64,000 nucleotides of DNA, taken from contig CM064492.1 in NCBI GenBank assembly GCA_032716605.1, forward strand, positions 54,482,364-54,546,363, written 5' to 3'. Source of the stretch: Paralithodes platypus. Taxonomy: Eukaryota > Arthropoda > Malacostraca > Decapoda > Lithodidae. The notes under the pieces are model-generated. The model was given only the letters and a program-made list of their open reading frames with translations. It had not been told where the DNA came from and made no database searches. Positions within the stretch are counted from its first letter, which is position 1, and the number at the start of each line of letters is the position of its first letter. Shown piece by piece: positions 11,553 through 21,112 of this stretch. The position numbers and the translations under genes were made by a program.

Positions 11553-13327
11553 TCTGCTCTGCGCTCAGCCCGCCCGGACGTGCCTCCCCACGCTCCGCTG
11601 GTTCCGCATTCGTTGCGTCCCTAGTGAGTTTTTTCTCATTTGTTTACTCCAGGATGTATCGAGTAAGGTTAGGATAGGCGTAGCAGGAGTGTCCTGGGCT
11701 GGTTGCCCGCAGTGCAGTGTATTTTGGGTCGAGTGTATGGGGCATCTATTTCGGATGTACCCTCGTGGTCACGTTGTGGACATGTGAACTTTTTCACAGT
11801 TGAGTTAGTTTGTGATGCAGGCGTCTTTCACTACGCGTTAATTATTGCTGCCTTTTATCTTTCTGATGAGGTAAGCTGTGTTTTCTGACGTTCCCAGCGT
11901 ATTTTTCTTCACTTAGTGAAGTTTTTTCTGGGTCCCGAGTCAGTCTTCCCTGGGTTGGAAGTTATTGCTTGGTGGTGTGTTGGCGGTGGTTCCTGTTGTG
12001 ATATTTCCAGTGTGTGTGTATATTTCAACTGTTTTTTATGCCGTCTGCCTAGGCCTAGCCAGCCGCTCGTAGCTTTGCCACATGTACTAGTGTTATTATT
12101 TATTATTTATAAATATGCCCTACTGTGTCATGTGTATGCGGGTTTTAGTTGTGTATTGGCTAATTCCTCGGACTATAATTGTTTCCTGGTTTAGTTGTGT
12201 ATTGGCTAATTCCACGGATTATGTTGTGACCTTGGGTTAGCCGTGCGTGGCTATCCTCGTGTCGTGTGTTGTTCAGATGGTATCTGTTCAGGGTGGGTTT
12301 CCTTCCGGCGGGTTTTTTCTCGGTTTCACCGTGAAAAAATCCTGGCCGAGAGCAGTGTTGGGCCACACGTGGTTGTTGACACTGGCTTGTATCCCCGGCG
12401 GGTGGGGTGTCTGTGGCTCTCCAGGACTGCGTCTCTGTGGGTGCCTGGTTTCAGGCCTCCTTTGATTCCCGGCGGGATGGCTGTACCCATCCATATAAAA
12501 CGGCGTCCTTGTGGACATACGTTTTAGGAGTTTTTTCTACCTGGTTTTACGACAACCACATGAAAAAACCTAGCTGTTGTTTAGGCTTTCCTCCCCGGCG
12601 ATCTTTTACAAAGAAGCGGGGACAGGAACTTATGGGGTTAACTTTTAAAACTTCTCACCCGGCGGGTGCACCTGGGTAGGGTGAGATGAACGACTTAGGT
12701 CTTCCAGTTAGTTAACCGATCCATTATAGTGATACTCTGTGTATCGCTGCCTTTACTATTTACGGCGATTGAAGGTTCAATTAGGTTATATATCGATTCT
12801 CACACCCGGCGGGTGCTCCTAGGTGGAGGAATTAAGGAATTTTACAAAATTCATTTTAACCTCATTAATTTAGTGATACTATCAGGTATCGCCGCCTTCG
12901 ATCTTACGGCGATCTTTTGGGACAATTCGTTAAACATTAGATCTCGTATCATCCTGCCCTGGGCTATTCTACTATAATAATTCAAGGGCCGGCGTCTTTT
13001 TGGGGGGTTGCTTTGTTACAAAATTGAATCTTGAGACAGTCACCTCCTCCGAGAGACTATAAGTGCCATGCTGGACCATTATATCAGAGGGTATTCTTCA
13101 CTTTCTTTAGCAAAAGATTTGTTTAGACTTTACACCCCGCCGCGTGGCGAGATGTGTTAGTTGTGTCTTTGCATCTCGTTACCCGGCGGGTTATTAACAC
13201 TGGTGTGCGTTCATGTTGGATTACCCTTATGAGCATTAATTCCTGGAAATTTTCTTGTTTTTTCCAGAGCTGAGCTCCGGCGGACCAATACAGACCCGGC
13301 GGTAGTTTTCACCCACCAGTCTCTGTC
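11553..13327 (+). other. DIRS-A1 leader region with CCCGGCGGGTG sub-repeats
   Basis: Long untranslated leader before gag. It holds recurrent CCGGCGGG palindrome-like motifs (12306, 12394, 12469, 12657, 12804, 13181) and a repeated block of about 150 bp (roughly 12655-12940) with a GTATCGC(C/T)GCCTT...ACGGCGAT core. The same block occurs three times in DIRS-A2. A polypyrimidine tract with CAG at about 13250-13266, conserved in both copies, could be a splice acceptor, and GAG|GTAAGC near 11868 could be a donor. Splicing is inference. Confidence 0.6.
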
Positions 13328-15381
13328 ATGGCTACCGTGGCCCCAGTTTTTGCCCTGTGCATTACCCCTACTTGTGCTGGTATCCCTATTTTTGCACACA
13401 CCCTTTGCATAAGGTGTGTTAAATGTCTAGACCGTTCAAGGGGTCTCTGGGTGATGCATAATTGTTCCTTTTGTTCTCAATTAGCTGTTAAAGTCCTTTG
13501 TGATAACGATAAGACCGCGGTGGTAGCGTTGCGAGAGGTTCGACAACAAATGTCGGCCTACACTACCATTGTCGCGCATAAGTCACTTCAATGTGACAAC
13601 GTCCCACTTTGGGATAGATTGCTGTCAGAACACCCTCCCCCTAAACGTTCCTCTAGAGTCACGAGTGTTAAGCTGACGGAGACTAGTCAGGGTTCTGTAT
13701 CGTCTGCGACTACAACTAAACGCCCGAGAGAGCCTACACCCCTGGCATCCGCCTCCTCGTCGCAGGCGAGATCTAGGTCAAGGTCACCTCTCAGACAACA
13801 GTCTTCTAGTCGGGCCTCTTCGCCGGAGAGTAAGAAGAGTAAGACGGAAGATTCCACCAGTGGTCACGGCGGAGATTCTTCCAGATCTAAGACTAGTTCG
13901 CGGTCACACCGCAGCCATAAATCCTCAAAAAAGGATTCACATCGGAAGTCCTCTCGACATTCCCCTAAGTCTAGTGCATCTCATCGTACCTCTACACCTG
14001 ACAAAGTTTGTGTTAGGGCCTCTGAGTCCAGTGCAGCACCTGTCCCTAAAGAGGAGTTGCCAATTAATATTTTAACCCTGGAAATGGAAAGTTCAGGAGG
14101 GTCAATAATTGAGAATGTTTCAGACTCTCAAGAGAGCGTAGGCCAGGGCCTTGGTGTTTGGCGGTTTGCCCAACCACGGTCTGACCACCCACGTCCGACT
14201 CATACGAGTCACACAGTAGCCGACGTCCACAGGGACGCGGCGACCCCATCCTCTATCCCAGATTTATCTTGGAAACAAGGTACCCCTGCCTCGGCGGGGT
14301 CTTCTCAGGAGGATCGGGAGGAAAAAGACGAAGTTTCAATAATTTCGGATATGGAAGGACAAGGGTCAGGCTCAGGCTTGGACGCCGCAAGAGATAATAA
14401 TGATTCTCCTATAAGTTCTTCATCTAACCAGTTTGTTACAGCACAAGAAATTGATGGGTTGCTTACTCATGCTTTATCTAAATTTTTTGGTCAGCAACAA
14501 GAAAACCCCACAATGGACTTGGGGGCTCCCTCGACAAGCTCTACGGTACGGCCTCTGATGACGTCAATTGATTTATCTAAGATTCCTAACCCTCCTACTC
14601 TGTCACCTGCAAGGAGCACTAAGCCTGCCACGGCGGCATTGACAACTTCAAATGTCAGGGTCATAACGGATGTTAATCCACCCCCTCTAGACAAAGCACC
14701 TCTTAGAAAGGTAGCTATGCCCCTCCTTTATGGGCCAGACGAGTCATGGGTTCTTTTGAACCCCTCTAAACCAGAGCTTGCCCAACCTACCTTGTCAGGG
14801 GAACTCCCGGTACCGCGTGAGTGGTTTATCCAGGGCAACAAGTCAAAGAAATTAAGGGCCATGGATGCCTTAGGTAATGTTCTGGACGTAAACATTAAGG
14901 CTATACCTAGTTATTATCACCAGGATTATTTTGTGTATGCTTCTAAGCCTGCTTTACCCCCTGCCTCAGCTTTAAAACTATTTTCAGACTGGTCTAAGCT
15001 GGATGGGTTTAATGATATTAAGACTCTGTCAGCTCTTACTCCTGAACTAGATTTACGGACCGTCACAGACGACGCAGCTAATCCAGTTTTGAAGGTGGGA
15101 CAGTTGGGTCCAGGACCTTGGGTGGATTGGGAGGTAGAGGCTCAAAACTTTGCAACCACTTTCACTTCTAAATCTTCCCACCAGATCCCTCAGGACTCAC
15201 ATTCATGGTTTTCCATGCCGGTGGGTTCTGCCGGCGGAGTCCCGGCGGCTTTGTTTGCATTCCTAGCTGCCCCTAAGATTAATCTTTGTGAACTGAAGGA
15301 CCCGTTCACTACCCCTACCCCTACTCACCTAGACAGAGAATTTAGGCTACGAGGAAAAGCTTTTCGCCTGTTTTCACAGTA
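13328..15381 (+). CDS. DIRS-A1 Gag, N-terminal segment (interrupted by MITE)
   Basis: Structural-type protein of the DIRS element. Start ATG 13328 matches the start in DIRS-A2 (63317). The N-terminus has a cysteine/histidine cluster: C11, C16, H24, C27, C30, C46 and C49 are shared by both copies, suggesting a zinc-binding module. Residues ~140-235 are an Arg/Ser-dipeptide region like those of splicing factors. An acidic, Ser-rich stretch and a conserved region (GPDESWVLLNP, then VPREWF) follow. The frame runs into a foldback MITE at 15382. After removing the MITE and one TA, it stays open to 16914 (871 residues by my count), so the insertion is recent or the copy was functional when hit. Confidence 0.88.
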
Positions 15382-16350
15382 CAGTAAAAGTCCGTTAATC
15401 CGACGACCGATGATTCGAATCTCCCAATAGTCCGAATTTTTCAATTTGAGGCCAAATCCGAATTCACCCGATGGTCCGAATTTCAAGAAGTCCCAAAGTC
15501 CCCTTTTTGAGGCATTAGGCCACTCAAATGACACATAATGGAGCACACACATATATGTTCATGAATTCACTTTAAAAGTTTACCATTGTCATTGTAGCCT
15601 ATTACCTACTTCAAAACATTCAGATTAATGGTCAAAGGAAGCTACTGATATAAACGTAAACACCTTCTTCTTCTTCTTCTTCCACATCGTCTGCTAGAGA
15701 GTTTGTTTTGCTCTTGAACGCATCCTTGGGACGCTCCGATGCGCTACTGGCTTGCACCGCATTTTCTGGAAGCGCATTCAGTCTTGAGCTTGAAAACGCA
15801 CCTTTGGACGTATTAGTCTTGAGCTTGAAAACGCACCTTTGGACGTTCCGATACGCTACTATTTATAGTTCAGTGATCGGAGCATCCCAAGGGTGCTTTC
15901 AAGACAACAAGACAAGGGTGCTTTCAATACAATATAATATAACAGAGCATGTCACAAAAGGAAAATCACAAAAGGAAAATTACAAGAACCTCTCAGGGAA
16001 GTGCCGTTGTTAAGGCATTACTTCCCGAACCACATCTGATCTTCAAGAGCAAGACAAACTCGCTAGTAGACGGAAGAAGAAGAAGAAGACGTTTATATTA
16101 GCAGATTCCTTTGACCATTAATCTGAATGTTTTGAAGTAGGTAATAGGCTACAATGACAATGGTAAACTTTTGAAGTGATTTCATGAACATATGATGTGT
16201 GTGTGTGCACCATTGTGTCATTTGGGTGGCCTAATGTCTCAATGTTTTCGTTATACACAGGTTCATAGGGGTAAAGTCCGATAATCCGAAAAATCCACTA
16301 ATCCGAACGAGGGCCGGTCCGCTGCCCTTCGGATTAACGGAAGTTTACTG
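15382..16350 (+). mobile_element. Foldback pogo-like MITE, copy 2 (inside DIRS-A1 gag)
   Basis: 969 bp flanked by TA duplications at 15380-15381 and 16351-16352. Ends are CAGTAAAAGTCCGTTAATCC and, inverted, CAGTAAACTTCCGTTAATCC. Long near-palindromic arms (roughly 400 bp each) surround a centre near 15800. It carries a (CTT)n run near 15664 and an internal tandem duplication near 15781-15840. There is no transposase. Terminal sequence and TA target fit Tigger/pogo mobilisation. Confidence 0.95.
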
Positions 16351-16352
16351 TA

Positions 16353-16914
16353 CATAGTATCTCAGCAGGTGGCTAAGTCTTTACTACGATCTACTCAGGC
16401 AATCGCAGACGCGGATGCTCGAAGATCGGTTGAGTTATCCCGGCAACTGATTCTTCAGTCGTCAATCCAATCCTTAGGTGACATACGCACCGCCTTGCTT
16501 GAGGCGGTGCGAGCACGACAAGATCTTAGGATGTCGTTAGTTCGCAAGCTACCTGAGCGCATTGCTAACCAGGTGGTAATGTCACCAGTACTTACCCCTT
16601 CTTTAATGTCCCCTGAAGTATGGCGAACGGTGTTCAATATGGCACAGGCCGTTAAGCACAGTCCCACCCCTTCTAAGAAACCTGCATTTAACTTCCCCAA
16701 ACCCAGGCCTACTACTAAAGCCCAGCCAGGGGGATCTAAACCATTTCTTCCGCCTAAGTCCTCCCACTCCCCCCAGGGTCAGTACAGGCATAGACAGAAT
16801 AGGTTTTCAGGTCAGAGAGGACGCGGCCAAAATAAACCAGGTCAGGGCCAGTCTTCGACCAACACCAGCCAGCCGGCGAAGCGGCCAGCACCAACCCCAC
16901 CATCAAAAAACTAA
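16353..16914 (+). CDS. DIRS-A1 Gag, C-terminal segment
   Basis: Continues the Gag frame after the MITE. It is helical and charged at first (GDIRTALLEAVRARQDLRMS), then a Pro/Gln/Arg/Gly-rich basic tail (RHRQNRFSGQRGRGQNKPGQ) likely to bind nucleic acid. It ends TCA AAA AAC TAA at 16914. The last seven sense bases form A_AAA_AAC, a canonical -1 slippery heptamer, and the RT frame is the -1 frame. An apparent start at 16369 is a GTG inside the protein, not a real initiation site. Confidence 0.85.
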
Positions 16915-16950
16915 AGTCTCTCTCACTCCCGGCGCCTACCTTAAGGCCGG
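16905..16950 (+). promoter_or_regulatory. Candidate -1 ribosomal frameshift signal (gag to RT)
   Basis: The heptamer A_AAA_AAC at 16905-16911 lies directly before the gag stop TAA (16912-16914). Slipping back one base enters a frame that is open from here through the RT gene to 18836. Downstream, CCGGC (16929-16933) can pair with GCCGG (16946-16950), a small GC stem that could act as a stimulator. Spacing is longer than the usual 5-9 bases. Confidence 0.6.
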
Positions 16951-18836
16951 AGGAACCGAGGGTAGTACAGCCGGCGAACCCTTGTCTGCTAACTGGGTCG
17001 TTCCGAACGTGTCACCAAGCATGGCCGTTAAACACTTGGGCACGGATGGTGGCACGCAAAGGCATCACTTGGCAGTGGCTCCGGCGACCTCGATTACGTC
17101 AGCCGACAACGGCGAATTTTGTTTCTTTAGAGGTGGAGTCACTAGCCCAGGAAATGATTGCCAAGAATGTCATCATCCCGGTCCCCCCAAATTACCCTGT
17201 ATTCACGTCCAAACTATTTTTGGTTCCCAAAAGGGACAGTGTTCAGATGAGGCCGGTCGTAGACCTGTCTTATCTGAATCTTCACATTCACAACGAATCT
17301 TTCAGAATGTTAACAGTACACCAAATCAGGCTAACACTTCCGCCGGGAGGTTGGATGTGTTCACTAGACCTGACAGACGCCTATTGGCACGTATCGGTCA
17401 ACAAAAGATTTCAAAGGTTTCTGGCCTTACGGATCAGGCACCAAAATTTTGTTTTTCAGAGGATGCCGTTCGGCTTGAACCTGGCACCTCGATTATTCAC
17501 AAAACTAGTCCGGCAAGCCCTGATGCCATTGTTAAAACAGGGGATCAGAGTGTTGTGGTATCTGGACGACTGGCTGGTGGTGGCAGAGACACAACAATTA
17601 TGCATAAAACATGTCAATATCATTTTAAATCATGTCAAAACTCTAGGGTTCAAGGTAAATCTGGTAAAGTCAAACCTTGTTCCCTCACGAGTAATTCAGT
17701 GGATAGGGCTGGTCTGGGACACGGCTGCTCTCACTCTGAGTCAGAGTGTGGACAATCGCAACAGGTTTCGCAGGAAACTGTTCATGTTTCTTCACAGTCT
17801 GACTACGACGCGGAGGGTCTGGGAGTCTCTGGTCGGCTCTCTCAACTGGATTCAACTAACTGTCAAGTTGGGCCGGTTGAAAGTAAAACGATTAATATTG
17901 GAAGGCAACAAATATTTCCCGCTCTTACCGGCGGGAAAATTATGGCCCATACCAAAATTAATCCACACCTTACTAGCGGTCTGGGCGAAGAGGGAAACAT
18001 TGCACTCAATCATGTCATGGACCTCTCCTCCTCCAACGGTATGGGTAGACACGGATGCGTCAGGCACAATAGGTTGGGGATTTCAGTCAAATCAGGGGCA
18101 CCAGGGTCAGGGGCTTTGGTCCCACTTAGAAATCTCGCACATCAATGTCAAAGAATTACTAGTCCCCTTATATTTCCTTCAGGCTCACGGCCCGGCGTTA
18201 CGGGACAAGTCGGTGGCCTTCAGAATGGACAATCTGAATGCAGTCCACTGTATTCAGAAACAAGGGTCAACGAGGTCAAGGAAGTTGCTAAACGTGTCAG
18301 AAGAGATTTTTGCTCTAGCCAACAGTCTAGATATTTATCTGCACGCTTCTTATCTCCCAGGCGTAGCGAACGTCTGGGCAGACGCTCTATCCCGGCGACA
18401 GAGCACGACAGTAGAATGGGAGCTCAAGCAACCCATTTTCAACCTAATGATTGCAGAGCTCTCCCATCCACAAGTGGATCTTTTTGCGTCCGAGGAGACT
18501 CACAAACTCCATCTATACCTCACCCGCCGGGCGAAAACGCCGGCAGGGGGGCCAGACGCCCTAGTGACAGACTGGAACAGATGGAGCTCCATCTATCTGT
18601 TTCCGCCGCCAGATGCGTCACTAATGTGCCACGTAGTGAACAAACTACGAGATTATCGAGGCTTAGTCTCGCTAATCGCGCCACTGTGGCCGGCGCAGTT
18701 GTGGTACCAGCAATTGAAAATGTGGTGCCCGGACCCGGTATCGCTCCCGGTCGGGTATTTCCACTTAGACGCGATTGGCAACCTCGCGACCTCGCTGACT
18801 TTTGCATTATGGACATTCAGGAGGCCAAGTGGCTAG
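16914..18836 (+). CDS. DIRS-A1 reverse transcriptase / RNase H / Dam-like domain
   Basis: Copies element RNA into DNA. The frame is open from the slippery site; the first ATG is 17046, but DIRS-type RT sequence (QAWPLNTWARMV) precedes it, which favours frameshift fusion to Gag. RT motifs: SLDLTDAYWHV near 17360, MPFGLNLAPRLF near 17465 and YLDD near 17560, all catalytic Asp present. RNase H: WVDTDASG near 18046, NVKELLVPL, FRMDNLNAVH near 18220 and ADALSR near 18380. The C-terminal part (VDLFAS near 18475, FPPPDA near 18601, IAPLWP near 18675) resembles the Dam-like methyltransferase region of DIRS elements, with the NPP(Y) motif reading FPP. It appears intact. Confidence 0.93.
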   Translation, partial: KSLSLPAPTLRPEEPRVVQPANPCLLTGSFRTCHQAWPLNTWARMVARKGITWQWLRRPRLRQPTTANFVSLEVESLAQEMIAKNVIIPVPPNYPVFTSKLFLVPKRDSVQMRPVVDLSYLNLHIHNESFRMLTVHQIRLTLPPGGWMCSLDLTDAYWHVSVNKRFQRFLALRIRHQNFVFQRMPFGLNLAPRLFTKLVRQALMPLLKQGIRVLWYLDDWLVVAETQQLCIKHVNIILNHVKTLGFKVNLVKSNLVPSRVIQWIGLVWDTAALTLSQSVDNRNRFRRKLFMFLHSLTTTRRVWESLVGSLNWIQLTVKLGRLKVKRLILEGNKYFPLLPAGKLWPIPKLIHTLLAVWAKRETLHSIMSWTSPPPTVWVDTDASGTIGWGFQSNQGHQGQGLWSHLEISHINVKELLVPLYFLQAHGPALRDKSVAFRMDNLNAVHCIQKQGSTRSRKLLNVSEEIFALANSLDIYLHASYLPGVANVWADALSRRQSTTVEWELKQPIFNLMIAELSHPQVDLFASEETHKLHLYLTRRAKTPAGGPDALVTDWNRWSSIYLFPPPDASLMCHVVNKLRDYRGLVSLIAPLWPAQLWYQQLKMWCPDPVSLPVGYFHLDAIGNLATSLTFALWTFRRPSG

Positions 18837-19789
18837 CACCATACGGTAGAGATGTGACAAATAAATTACTTAATCAATATACTCAGTCTACAAAACGACA
18901 GTATCAATCACATTGGCAAGCCTTTACTTCTTGGATCGTTAGGACAGAACAAACTGTACCCTCAGTGGCATTAGTTTTTAATTATTTAAATTATCTGTTT
19001 GAGCAGAAACGTTTATCTGTGGTAACATTAAAAAATCACTTAACTGCGATTAGAGTGCCCTTTTTAGACCTTACAGGTCTCTCCATACCGGTGGCGGAGG
19101 AAACAGGTTTTATGAGAGCATGTTTTAAACTCCGCCCACCTCCCCGTCAGCTCATGCCTACTTGGTCTCTGGACAAAGCTTTGTCTTTGCTTCACTCTCG
19201 TCTGTACCAAAATACTGCAGACTTTGCATTAATCTTAAAAAAGGCGGTTTTCCTTTTGGCTTTAGCCACCGGAAACAGAGTGTCTGAGCTGGCGGCGATG
19301 AGCAACACACCTAATTGTCTTAGGTTTGGTAGACTTAATGAATGTATTTCCATTGCACCCTCCCCAGGTTTTGTAGCCAAGAATGAGCATAGTGCACACG
19401 TGTTTTCTGAGTTCACGGTGCCGGCGTTAAAAAGGGGAAAGGTGCATCATAATTTATGTCCAGTACAAGCTCTAACCAAATATTTGAGAGTAGCTCCTCA
19501 CAACCCCCAAGGTGCTTTATGGGTAGCAAGTACGGGTAAACGCTTACTTAAACGGCGATTAGCCTCTCTTCTGGTAGAAGTCATTAAAGAAAGTAATCCC
19601 GGCGTTGTGGGTCGGGCCCACGATTTACGCAAATGGGCAGCCTCTTTACGTTTCCTGAAATTTTTTTCAGTTGAAGACATAGCGTCCACGCAGTTGTGGG
19701 CGTCTAATCATACGTTTCTGTCTAGATACTTGTCAGTTGCTCTAGACAAACCTTCCTTACCATGTATAGCTTTAAGGCAGAGGGTCTAG
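18809..19789 (+). CDS. DIRS-A1 tyrosine recombinase
   Basis: Integrates the circular DNA intermediate in place of an integrase. I choose ATG 18809 because it starts just before the recognisable domain (EAKWLAPYGRDV) and overlaps the RT end by 28 bases. This gives 326 residues, typical for the family. A core-binding region (STKRQYQSHWQAF, NYLNYLFEQKRLS) is followed by the catalytic domain: Arg in ATGNRVSEL near 19270, H-x-x-R in AHDLRKWAAS near 19620 and nucleophile Tyr in LSRYLSVAL near 19725. All are present, so it looks functional. The frame is open far upstream, to 16982, across most of the RT gene. Confidence 0.92.
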   Translation: MDIQEAKWLAPYGRDVTNKLLNQYTQSTKRQYQSHWQAFTSWIVRTEQTVPSVALVFNYLNYLFEQKRLSVVTLKNHLTAIRVPFLDLTGLSIPVAEETGFMRACFKLRPPPRQLMPTWSLDKALSLLHSRLYQNTADFALILKKAVFLLALATGNRVSELAAMSNTPNCLRFGRLNECISIAPSPGFVAKNEHSAHVFSEFTVPALKRGKVHHNLCPVQALTKYLRVAPHNPQGALWVASTGKRLLKRRLASLLVEVIKESNPGVVGRAHDLRKWAASLRFLKFFSVEDIASTQLWASNHTFLSRYLSVALDKPSLPCIALRQRV

Positions 19790-19827
19790 GCGGCCCTGCA
19801 GTCACTTTTGTTTACTTTCATGGGAAA

Positions 19828-19844
19828 GGGGGGGGGGGGGGGGG
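19828..19844 (+). repeat. Poly-G tract (17 G) after the recombinase gene
   Basis: GGGAAA followed by 17 G, 38 bases after the recombinase stop. A similarly placed G tract occurs in DIRS-B (49965-49980, minus strand). Confidence 0.95.
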
Positions 19845-20356
19845 TGCAGTCAGTGACACAGGACACCCTAGACCCCGCCGGAGTATGAGAGCTGTGATAC
19901 AATTTAAGGTTAAAATGTGTTATGAAAATTTCTCAGTGAGAAATTGTGCTAGTACAATGTTAAGTACAAAACAACGGTGTTGTTAGAGTAGTTTAGCTGC
20001 GAAAGCAATTTAGTTTTAGATTATTGGAGTTCCTTTGCAATTTATCTCCAAGTTTATGTTGGGGTTTATTATGTGCACATGTAAACTTATAACTTGTTAT
20101 TTTTTGTCACCACTCGTTGAGTGGGGTGCCTTTGTAACTACAGATCTGTGTTCAGAATCTTCAGGGTTACCAATTTTTTGTCAGGCAGGCTTCTTTGAAG
20201 CACGCACCTGCCTGAACCCCCTTTTTCTTGTATTTGTTCGGCTACGCCGTTAATTAAATATATTTTCAAAGTAAGAATACTATGTGGTTGTTTTTATTAT
20301 CTGCTTTTCTAGAGTTATGATATGATTACGAATGTCCCCCTCCAGTCTTAGAAATC

Positions 20357-20464
20357 AGGCATGTTCGTCAATGATGGAGGGGCCACTAATAAATTATAGG
20401 TTTGACTCCTGTAAGGAGATAAAGAAAACCTAATATTTAGTAGTGGCCCCGTAATCATTGACGA
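20357..20464 (+). repeat. DIRS-A1 internal complementary region
   Basis: The first half is the exact reverse complement of the left terminus (11245-11283) and the second half that of the right terminus (about 20818-20887). Reverse-complemented, it reads right end joined to left end, the expected circle junction used as a splint in DIRS replication models. Confidence 0.93.
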
Positions 20465-20536
20465 CTGGGGCCCTCCCGACCGTCCCCTTCCCATTCGTTG
20501 ATGTATTAAGGATTTTGGTTTACTTGATATGTCAGT

Positions 20537-20887
20537 GAAGGAAGAATGACGCCTGAATCAGCGTCTGGTCAGAAATCCACACAAGTATATCCACGATATG
20601 ATGGAAAGCTTATTGGATAGTTATTCTTATTTTCTTTTTGTTTTTATTTTTTACGAAGTTTTTTCGTAGTGAGAACCCAATTCATAATGACTGAAGCCAT
20701 GAGTGAGGTCGCGTGCGCTCATGATGAAGGCTCCTCAGTTTTTAAATGCTCTGCGCGGTAGATTCAAAACTACGGCGGATTAGTGTTTGAAGAGGATGCC
20801 TTATGTAATAGGCATGTTCGTCAATGATTACGGGGCCACTACTAAATATTAGGTTTTCTTTATCTCCTTACAGGAGTCAAACCTATA
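20537..20887 (-). repeat. DIRS-A1 right inverted terminal repeat with 39-nt tail
   Basis: Inverted copy of the left ITR up to about 20848, then a tail (TTAGGTTTTC...AAACCTATA) absent from the left end. In the tail AGGTTT pairs with AAACCT and CTCC with GGAG, making a terminal hairpin. Confidence 0.92.
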
Positions 20888-21112
20888 GTATTGCCCCGCT
20901 ACTTTACCCCACCGTATTGCTTGCTTTGGTAATAAAACCTTTGATGCTATCCTCTCAGATTCCCCGTCCTATTCCATATCCCCATACTCCGATTCTTAAG
21001 CCGCCTTAACGTCCTGACTGATATTTAAACTAATCCTTCGGGCCAGCCCTATGAGAGTTTTGTTTCAAAACTCAGCTGTCTGGTTAAACAAATTAAGAAA
21101 AAAAGAAAAAAA
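20888..21112 (+). pseudogene. LINE copy 2, 3' segment and 3' UTR
   Basis: Resumes the LINE ORF2 C-terminus (FDAILSDSP-like, matching LLSDSPSFSF of copy 1) interrupted at 11244. It is followed by the family 3' UTR (CCTTCGGGCCAGCCCTATGAGAG) and an A-rich tail. About ten bases of target appear lost at the DIRS junction. Confidence 0.9.

Larger units (their letters stand above)
11245..20887 (+). mobile_element. DIRS-A1: complete DIRS-like tyrosine-recombinase retrotransposon
   Basis: A ~9.6-kb element (8.7 kb without the nested MITE) inserted in LINE copy 2. It has inverted terminal repeats (11245-11552 and 20537-20887) and an internal complementary region (20357-20464) equal to the reverse complement of right end plus left end. 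It encodes gag, RT/RNase H with a Dam-like domain, and a tyrosine recombinase; there is no integrase or protease. This combination defines the DIRS order, which is thought to replicate through a circular DNA integrated by the recombinase. No target-site duplication is evident, as expected. A second copy of the family starts at 61161. Confidence 0.93.

Noticed and set aside
16982..18700. A 570-residue N-terminal extension of the DIRS-A1 recombinase
   Set aside because: It is the RT gene in another frame with no recognisable domain. I keep only the recombinase from 18809 as a gene and report the open frame as a finding.
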